From Thermophagus xiamenensis (GTDB taxonomy: Bacteria > Bacteroidota > Bacteroidia > Bacteroidales > Marinilabiliaceae): a stretch of 64,000 bases of DNA. This document shows positions 58,701 through 64,000 of this stretch, piece after piece (position 1 is the stretch's first letter; the number at the start of each line of letters is the position of its first letter). Both the position numbers and the translations under genes were made by a program. The notes below the pieces were generated by a model. That model did not search any database. It was not told the origin of the DNA and was given only the letters and a program-made list of their open reading frames with translations. Where the stretch lies: NCBI RefSeq assembly GCF_900112795.1, contig NZ_FONA01000006.1, positions 1 through 64,000 on the forward strand, read 5' to 3'.

Positions 58701-58976
58701 GTGTGATTCGAAGTCAATAATTCCAAGCTGCTTATTATACTGTAGAATGTCAAAGGTGTTTCTATCAACATTCAAACCAACCAGTATTCTAATTTTCTCA
58801 ACAGGCTCGAGTGCTTCATATAGCTGATAAAAACCACTTGCTCGGAAATAGCCAACGAGTATATCAAAATACTGGGTATCTTTTAAAGTCCTTTTAAATC
58901 TGTCCAGAAGACTGCTCCCTGTTTCGTTGGTAAAAAAAGTTAAATCTGTCTGATTAATGTTTATGTTATTGTCCAT
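55725..58976 (-). CDS. PLD nuclease-SF2 (SNF2-like) helicase fusion
   Basis: 1083 residues. The N-terminal 230 residues form a phospholipase-D-like nuclease: His159 and Lys161 in NIHAKVYI, then TGSSNFSESGL. A SNF2/RapA-like helicase follows with Walker A LADVVGLGKT (Lys305), DEAH box at residues 369-372 (VVDEAHRFRNE), TATPLNNS and QRAGRVNRLGS. The C-terminal 250 residues are unassigned. PLD-helicase fusions beside adenine methylases act in NTP-dependent restriction or other phage defence. One HKD motif per chain implies a dimeric nuclease. Transcribed before the methylase gene. Confidence 0.9.
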   Translation of the reverse strand: MDNNININQTDLTFFTNETGSSLLDRFKRTLKDTQYFDILVGYFRASGFYQLYEALEPVEKIRILVGLNVDRNTFDILQYNKQLGIIDFESHQRTKKLYRQNLKTEIETSSENDSQLEIGIRKFIEFLQTNCPNVEADKANGGNGKKLEIRAYPSKNIHAKVYIGRYRPEDRDYGFVITGSSNFSESGLVANREFNVELKQPADVRFAENQFNQLWAESVDISEDFVDTIINKTWLNDQITPYELYLKLIYEYLEEDINLEDQFEPFLPDGFMKLKYQSQAVIQAKKILNAYNGVFLADVVGLGKTFITALLLQQLQGRTLVVCPPVLQEYWKESLFDFGVRSFTVESLGKLEHIINRGTERYDYIVVDEAHRFRNENTQSYANLLDICRGKKVILVTATPLNNSVDDIFAQLKLFQAPKNSTIPGVPNLEKYFSNFRTRLSKLKKDNPEYKALIKEISEDIRNNVLRYVMVRRTRHDVQTYFSKDMELQGLVFPTLNDPHKIVYNYEGKLEEIFKATIKRLQEFTYARYTPLLFYVGHKKLSEFEKQQQKNVGGFMKGILVKRLESSFFAFRKSVDRFILSYEKFIDMFHSGTVYISKKVDVYDLIENDNIDVLEAFVNEEKAHKYSSKDFKKDFLTKLEFDLQILKDIKNLWQKVDSDPKLEKFIASLKSIDILKKNKLVIFTESKETGDYLYEALQDVFPGKVMFYSSTGGRHTNKELTSNHIVSRDIIQANFDPNRKNNEQRDDIRILIATDVLAEGINLHRSNVLINYDLPWNPTRVLQRAGRVNRLGSAFEYVHIYNFFPTSHSDKHLGLEVNITNKIQMFHDILGEDAKYLSDGEEFGSQELFNTLNSKEAYSGEDEEGDSELKYLEMMRKIRDENPDLFKKIKELPKKARSGFKKLDISTNQLVTFFRIGKLKKFYLNQNGTSKEITFFDAVNLLECNPNTKREKIPDDYYHLLETNKARFELDTSMRDEPKKSNGGRSNTKYIETRLKEKSFKNFKGFTDSDEEFINGVKNMLQQGTMAKKVAQKIKKELERTINPLEMLNILRKHIRTVAIENSNTQNAFQKREVILSGYLIK

Positions 58977-59188
58977 TTGACTTAAAAGTGCTTAAAGTTT
59001 GTCACGCCCTAATAATAGTTCTTCAACTTCAATCTTCATAATCCTGGCAATTCCACTATAATGGACTAACCGTCTTTCATTAGTGCACTGCCTTCAACTT
59101 CATTTATTGCCGACCAATCCTGGTCATGCTGGATTCATTACATGTGAATCGTTATTTCAGACAGAACAGCTCAACGGGCCCAAAGTTA

Positions 59189-60052
59189 CTAAACATCAAC
59201 TCCCAGTAAGGATTTAAGGGCAAATCCCACCAAAAATGAGAACGCAGCTACCCCCATGCTGATAGCTGCCATTTCGAAGAACCTTTTTTTAAAGTTTAGC
59301 TCTTTTACCACAGCAACGTAGAAATTAAACCCATAAATAATGAGAAGTGCGGTTACCAACACAATGCCTAAGGCCAGGAATTTATTGTTTACCAGGAAGA
59401 ATGGAAGGATTAACAGAATAACTGTTCCCAAATATGCAACGCCTGTATATAGAGCAGATTCTTTTGCCCTGGCATCTCCTTCGGCTTTGGTTGAAAGATA
59501 TTCGGATGCAGCCATAGATAGCGCTGCCGAAATTCCGGTCACCAGTCCGGCCAAAGAAATAACTTTAGTCTCGCCCAGAGCCAGTGTAAACCCTGCCAGG
59601 GCTCCGGTCAGCTCAACCAGCGCGTCGTTAAGTCCCAGCACTACAGACCCGACGAAAGTGAGGTTTCCACCTTCGAGCATTTTCAGGATGGCACGTTCAT
59701 GTTCACCTTCTTCTTTGGCAAACTCGGCAGCTTCAGGGAAGTATTTGGCCTGACGGGAATAATTTTCGGCGCCGGTACCTTCTCTTGATTCCATCAGTTT
59801 TAAAGCAAATGCCAACCCTAAGAAGCGGGCCATAAAGTAAGTGCGATAGAGACGCCATTTATCGGGTTTCACTTTGACCCCTGTTTTCGATTCCCAAAAG
59901 GCGGCGTGTTGTTTTTCCTGCTCTGCAATTTTATTAAGCACCTGAGCATTTTTTTCACTTCGGGTACGCCGTGCAAGCTTTTTATAAATATGATATTCGG
60001 TTATTTCTGTTTTCTGAGCAGACAGTGCATACTTTTTTGCCTGGGCATTCAT
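59189..60052 (-). CDS. ferritin-like/VIT1 fusion iron or manganese transporter
   Basis: 287 residues from the ATG at 60052; the frame is open to 60136 but the added residues look non-coding. An N-terminal ferritin-like four-helix bundle carries di-iron ligands (EITEYHIYKKL, EQEKQHAAFWE, EEGEHERAI), followed by a VIT1/CCC1-like membrane domain of about five helices (LGLNDALVELTGALAGFTLA, AALSMAASEYLSTKAEGDA). Such MbfA-like fusions export iron or manganese and use the ferritin part as a sensor or metal donor. A single gene between the defence operon and the xylan PUL. Confidence 0.92.
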   Translation of the reverse strand: MNAQAKKYALSAQKTEITEYHIYKKLARRTRSEKNAQVLNKIAEQEKQHAAFWESKTGVKVKPDKWRLYRTYFMARFLGLAFALKLMESREGTGAENYSRQAKYFPEAAEFAKEEGEHERAILKMLEGGNLTFVGSVVLGLNDALVELTGALAGFTLALGETKVISLAGLVTGISAALSMAASEYLSTKAEGDARAKESALYTGVAYLGTVILLILPFFLVNNKFLALGIVLVTALLIIYGFNFYVAVVKELNFKKRFFEMAAISMGVAAFSFLVGFALKSLLGVDV

Positions 60053-60175
60053 TATAATTCTTGTTTTTGAAAATTGACTTTCAAAGTTGCATTTTATTTC
60101 CTTAAAAACAAAAAAGGAATCGTACCAATAAACCAACGCATAGCCCTACCATTTTAATGTGTGGAAAAATAAAAT

Positions 60176-60199
60176 GGGCTGCCATTTTTGAGGCAGCCC
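60176..60199 (-). terminator. terminator of the GH10 operon
   Basis: GGGCTGCC (60176-60183) pairs with GGCAGCCC (60192-60199) around 8 nt. On the minus strand ATTTTATTTTT follows, 13 nt beyond the restored GH10 stop at 60212. It supports 60212, not 60388, as the original gene end. Confidence 0.85.
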
Positions 60200-60211
60200 G
60201 CGAAAACATTT

Positions 60212-62379
60212 TTATTCTCCATCCGCATCAGAACTTCCTGCGAGGCCTTCCGCGAAACCGGCATATGCCGGTTTTCGAACATAATCGATTGTCCAGAGGC
60301 CAATGGGCTGGTTTTCTCGCCAGGAAGAACCTTCAGGACTATCGGTAGGACTCCATACAGTAATCCCATATCGCTGTTGAGGAGGAATTATTTCAAAATA
60401 TTTTTCGACAACAAATTGGTACATTTCAGCCTGGCATTATAATCTTCTTCTGTTGCCTCACTGGTTGTTTTACCAATACCGATATCGAGTTCGGATATTT
60501 TAATGAGTTTGCCTGTTTCAGCCAGCAATTGGAACATTTCTACAATTTTATCTTTATCGGTATCGATGCTGATGTGCATTTGCGTACCGATTCCGTCGAT
60601 GGTAGCACCTTGCTCCTCGATATATTGGACATATTGAATCAGTCCTTTACATTTATCGATATTGTATTCAAGGTTGTAGTCGTTAATAAACAGCAAATCA
60701 TCGGGGTTACCGTACTGACGTGCAAGATTGAATGCCATCACAGCGTAATCTTTCCCGAGATAATCCTGCCAGTAGAAATGGTCGTCCGGCAAATCTCGAT
60801 TGATTCCGGATTTCAATTCATAAGGATTTCCATCGTCCATGGGTTCGTTGACCACATCCCACGCTTTCACATAGTCTTTTGAAATAGTCATAATGCCTGC
60901 TATCCATCTTTCCATTTCGGCGGCGAGGGTATCCCTTTTTTCCTCGGGAGTCTTTTCAATGATTTGCTCGCCACCTCCATCTGGATTAAGCCGTCGAAGC
61001 GTGACATCATCGATAAAGACCGTACCAACGAAGTCGCCATAGCTGATAATGAATCTATTTCGATCGTCGGCCGTGACTGTTGTTTCCAAGGTATATTCCT
61101 GCCAGTCGTTAGAAATATTAAAGGTACCGAAAGAGTCACTGGAATAATCGGCAGTTGATTGTACTTCGGCTCGGATGGTGCCTTCAGCAGAAGCTCTGAC
61201 CTTAAAATTAAGTACATAAGTAGATCCATTCACAAGGTTAGGCAAATCATAAGCCACCTGGGCCGACCAAAAGTCCGTTGCCGAAGGATTGGTAAATTTA
61301 AAGGCATATCCTTGTCCATCATAGCCTTCACCTTCTGCCGACCACTCTTGAGTCGAATTATTGCCCCATCCTATCCATCCGTCGATACCATTTTCAAAAT
61401 CGGAATTACTAATAATAGAAGGTTCGAGTGTAGGTCCACCGGATTCGTTATATTTTTCCAGTTTAATATTATCAAAATAATAGGCTGTTGCAGCATTTCC
61501 CAGGTTAAAGGCAATGGCCCCTGTACCGGCGACATCTTCGGAAACAGTAATTTCTTTCACAAAGGTAGTCCAATCTGGTCCGGCAGAGATTGATCCAAAG
61601 AAATCCCAATGTTTATACTGAAAAGGAACCACATGGGCCTGTGTTGAAAAAGAGACATTGTCATCAGCCCTAACATCCATTGTAAGCTTGTATTTTTCCC
61701 CTACTTCCATGGGCGGCGAGAATGATAAGAAGAACTGACAATTCCAGTCATTTTCCCGCACTTCTTCATTGACGACTTTAATAGCTCTTCCTTCTCCATT
61801 GGCACCTTCACCTTCTGCAGTAAAAGATACGATGGCATTTTCACTATAGGTGTAATTATCGGCCTCATCGTTTTCGAAATCAGCCGCTTCCACTTCGTCC
61901 CAGGTTGGTTCACCGTCACCGGGTATGACGAGTGGCGCAATGGTGCTGTTAAGGAATTCTGCATTTTGATTGGCATGCCAAACTAGTGTATGACCATATA
62001 CTGAAAGGCCTCCCTGCGCTGCTTTTGCAAGGAATTCCTCGACGGCGCTCAGATTGAGGGTCCCGTCGTCTTCCACCACCGCACCATGTTTCATTCCGTA
62101 GCCAGCCGTAACTTCATCAAAATTGGAACAGATCATGGTGTATTCAACGCCGGATTGAGAAAATCCACTTAACGAAACCCCGGCACCCAGTTTAAAGTCG
62201 GGATTGACCTCTCTGTCGACATAGGCTTTTAGGACATCATATTGATTCAGATACTCAAGCGCAGCAATGCTTTCGGGTTTTTCTACACTAAAATCCAACA
62301 TGCTGTTGTCAGCACAAGAGGTTAGCAAAGAAAAACCTATAGCAATAGTCCAGAATTTATTCAAACATTTCATCGTCAT
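60212..62379 (-). pseudogene. GH10 endo-xylanase with CBM insert, frameshifted near 3' end
   Basis: The first frame (62379-60388, 663 residues) has a lipobox (FSLLTSC), the start of the GH10 barrel, an insert of two CBM4/9-like modules (about 165-470) and the rest of the barrel with acid/base Glu512 (DVVNEPMDD) and nucleophile Glu630 (ISELDIG). After EDYNA the frame shifts: the true end, EMYQFVVEKYFEIIP to GITVWSPTDSPEGSSW and KPAYAGFAEGL, continues in the next frame to 60212. Adding one C at the GCC-AGG site (plus strand 60433-60434) restores NAQAEMYQF. The present frame adds about 15 foreign residues and stops, losing the last barrel strands. Xylanase of a PUL with the genes at 62497 and 63568. 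Confidence 0.85.
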
Positions 62380-62496
62380 TAGTGTAAGTTTTAATTAAAT
62401 CACTGTTCAAATGAAACTCACAGAACAAAAGCAATACACCCTCTTTTTTGTGTCGAGCCTTCATTTTTATGTTCGTTTCATCATGATTTAAAACAA

Positions 62497-63534
62497 TTAG
62501 TTTTCTATATACACGGGATTGAAGGTCTCCATTGTTACTCCACGGTCCCGAACAACAAGCGTATCTTTTGTATCGTACTGTTTAACTCCAAAATCAATCT
62601 GGTAATCAAGATAAAGGACATCCCTATCTTGATTTCCCCAACTGTTTTTATCACCATCCTTAACAAATTCTCCGGAACCATTGGCCGAAATACCTTCGGT
62701 TCCTGAAGTTATGGTACATTTATTATCATCATCGAACGTTAGCACCAGTTCACAGGTAAGTGTTACGGGTACACCATTCTCTTCTACCGTAGTTTGGACC
62801 GGGAATATTGCGGAATTTAAAGAAGCGGTATAAAGAGAGACCACCTCATCATATTCTACATACTCCTCGTGTCTAACTACCGTAGTGGTTTCACCTCCTT
62901 CAGTAATGAGATCGGTTCCTCGGCGCAAATAGTTCCCATGCCATGGATTAATGAACTTAACACAATAAAGGACAAAATCCTTTGGTTGCACATCCCAATC
63001 TGCAGATTTAGTCCGAACAGGATTATCCACCATAGGTACACCGGAAAGAATTGAATCAGCATTGGAAACATTGGTCATAACCAACGGAATTACATAGGTT
63101 TTAACCAATGATTTCGGGTCTTCAAAGAAGGCATTGGAAAGCTGCACCTCCACTCCTCCATTCAGACTTTTATCCAGGGTAATTTTATTGGATGCCAGAG
63201 AATAATAGTTATCCGGCATAGGGACCACCGCCGAATCGTTTTCAAAAAAGAGATTATTGCATAAAGAATTATCAATGGCAATATCAATATTGATTAATTT
63301 GTCATTAGAATAAACACCGCCCATTGTTGCATAAATCATGCACTTATACTCATTATCCAGGGAATTGTCATAAATATCTTCGCCTAGCACAATGGTTCTC
63401 ACCGGGTACTGATAGGCAAAATATACTGTGGTGTAATCAAAGTCCGGGAATTCTACATCCTGATTTTCGCAAGAGAAAAAGACTACAGAAAACAACCCGG
63501 TCAAAATCACCCCTAAAAATTTATACAATTTCAT
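62497..63534 (-). CDS. DUF1735/DUF5627-like PUL lipoprotein
   Basis: 345 residues from the ATG at 63534 (MKLYKFLGVILTG; lipobox VVFFSC). The N-terminal half (VYFAYQYPVRTIVLGEDIYD, NKITLDKSLNGGVEVQLSNA) is typical of DUF1735-type BT_3987-like domains; the C-terminal half (GNYLRRGTDLI ... LYLDYQIDFGVKQY) fits DUF5627. Such proteins follow SusD in xylan and other PULs and bind glycan at the surface. It lies between the SusD-like gene and the GH10 gene on the same strand. Confidence 0.8.
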   Translation of the reverse strand: MKLYKFLGVILTGLFSVVFFSCENQDVEFPDFDYTTVYFAYQYPVRTIVLGEDIYDNSLDNEYKCMIYATMGGVYSNDKLINIDIAIDNSLCNNLFFENDSAVVPMPDNYYSLASNKITLDKSLNGGVEVQLSNAFFEDPKSLVKTYVIPLVMTNVSNADSILSGVPMVDNPVRTKSADWDVQPKDFVLYCVKFINPWHGNYLRRGTDLITEGGETTTVVRHEEYVEYDEVVSLYTASLNSAIFPVQTTVEENGVPVTLTCELVLTFDDDNKCTITSGTEGISANGSGEFVKDGDKNSWGNQDRDVLYLDYQIDFGVKQYDTKDTLVVRDRGVTMETFNPVYIEN

Positions 63535-63567
63535 ATCATTAAATTTTATCATTTATTATTCAACGAA

Positions 63568-64000
63568 TTACCATCCAGCATTTTGTTTTAGGTTGGTCCA
63601 TTTGAGCACTTCTTGATACGGGATTGGCCCGTGATACATATAATCTTTGTAAACTCTGGGTTCCACCTCTATAGTTGTATAAACCGGATCAACATTGGGC
63701 TTGTCAATTTGCATACCACGAGCCGTTTCATTCAATTTGTCAAGACTAACCTTCCAACGACGCAAATCCCAGAAACGGTGGTTTTCAAAACATAGTTCCA
63801 AACGACGCTCATTACGAATCAATGAACGCATTTTATCTTTGTCATTTTTGCACTCTTCCAGATAAGGATCATCATTATCTGTCCCTACTCCGGCCCTGTT
63901 ACGTATGGCTTTAATCACATCATATGCTGACCAGGGATATGTTCCGGTACCTGTAGGTCCCCAGGCTTCGTTGGCAGCCTCGGCATAAGCCAGGAAAATT
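63568..64000 (-). CDS. SusD/RagB-family protein, C-terminal part (cut by window)
   Basis: The frame is open to the window edge; the visible 143 residues include FLAYAEAANEAWGP, IRNRAGVG, NERRLELCFENHRFWDLRRW and end LKQNAGW, all SusD hallmarks. The N-terminal half and lipobox lie outside. With the DUF1735-like protein and GH10 downstream it forms a xylan-type PUL; a SusC gene is expected just beyond the window. Confidence 0.93.
   Translation of the reverse strand, partial: IFLAYAEAANEAWGPTGTGTYPWSAYDVIKAIRNRAGVGTDNDDPYLEECKNDKDKMRSLIRNERRLELCFENHRFWDLRRWKVSLDKLNETARGMQIDKPNVDPVYTTIEVEPRVYKDYMYHGPIPYQEVLKWTNLKQNAGW

Noticed and set aside
52123-58976. DISARM or BREX operon
   Set aside because: No drmA/drmB, pglZ, brxC or brxL-like gene lies beside the pair, so neither name is justified.
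1-64000. tRNA, rRNA or classical riboswitch
   Set aside because: No cloverleaf, rRNA core or known aptamer pattern was noticed in the intergenic regions; a covariance-model search was not possible.

Overview
The window reads as a chromosome segment of a glycan-degrading, probably anaerobic or facultative Bacteroidota, most like the Marinilabiliales/Bacteroidales. Supporting signs are SusC/SusD pairs, a hybrid two-component regulator, a propeller-LuxR regulator, a type IX secretion C-terminal domain, many lipoprotein signals, and promoter-like sites matching TAnnTTTG/TTTG. No tRNA or rRNA gene was recognised. All family assignments come from reading the sequence; no database search was run.

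Layout. 1-2.5 kb: a 5'-truncated pectinesterase and an envelope protein of unknown function. 2.7-7.4 kb (minus): DUF134 regulator, NifX-like protein, a frameshifted small DUF5320-like gene, two MinD/Mrp-type ATPases carrying ferredoxin inserts, and a CoA-disulfide-reductase/rhodanese fusion. 7.7-17 kb: a hybrid two-component regulator divergent from an operon with a DUF1080 (3-keto-glycoside hydrolase-like) protein, two Tat-exported Gfo/Idh/MocA oxidoreductases and an ApbE-like protein between them. 17.3-28 kb: mixed genes, including a Pif1-HRDC-HTH helicase, S9 peptidase, SDR, metallophosphoesterase and an orphan TonB-dependent receptor. 28-33.3 kb: repeat-rich, gene-poor DNA with a 20-copy 41-bp tandem array, a GroES-like gene, a Nudix hydrolase, and a 14-repeat CRISPR array with no cas genes in the window and with duplicated flanks. 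33.3-38.2 kb: universal stress protein, an epimerase remnant, GH2 beta-mannosidase and a GQSNM-type acetylesterase. 38.3-50.6 kb: a propeller-LuxR regulator and a PUL in the order SusC, SusD, GH30, SusE/F-like, GH30, resembling the characterised beta-1,6-glucan PUL of Bacteroides thetaiotaomicron. 51.0-51.5 kb: a second tandem array, 13 copies, again with an exact 41-bp period. 52.1-59 kb: an AT-rich two-gene defence-like operon (PLD-SF2 helicase plus Eco57I-type methylase). 59-64 kb: a ferritin-like/VIT1 fusion and the end of a xylan PUL (SusD, DUF1735-like protein, frameshifted GH10).

Four genes are decayed: pectinesterase, DUF5320-like, epimerase and GH10. The strongest leads for new biology are the two 41-bp arrays with palindromes, one with paired stem changes; the CRISPR locus whose trailer flank was duplicated together with a decayed repeat; the compact PLD-helicase/methylase pair; and a composite dispersed intergenic repeat, one copy of which is translated inside a signal peptide.
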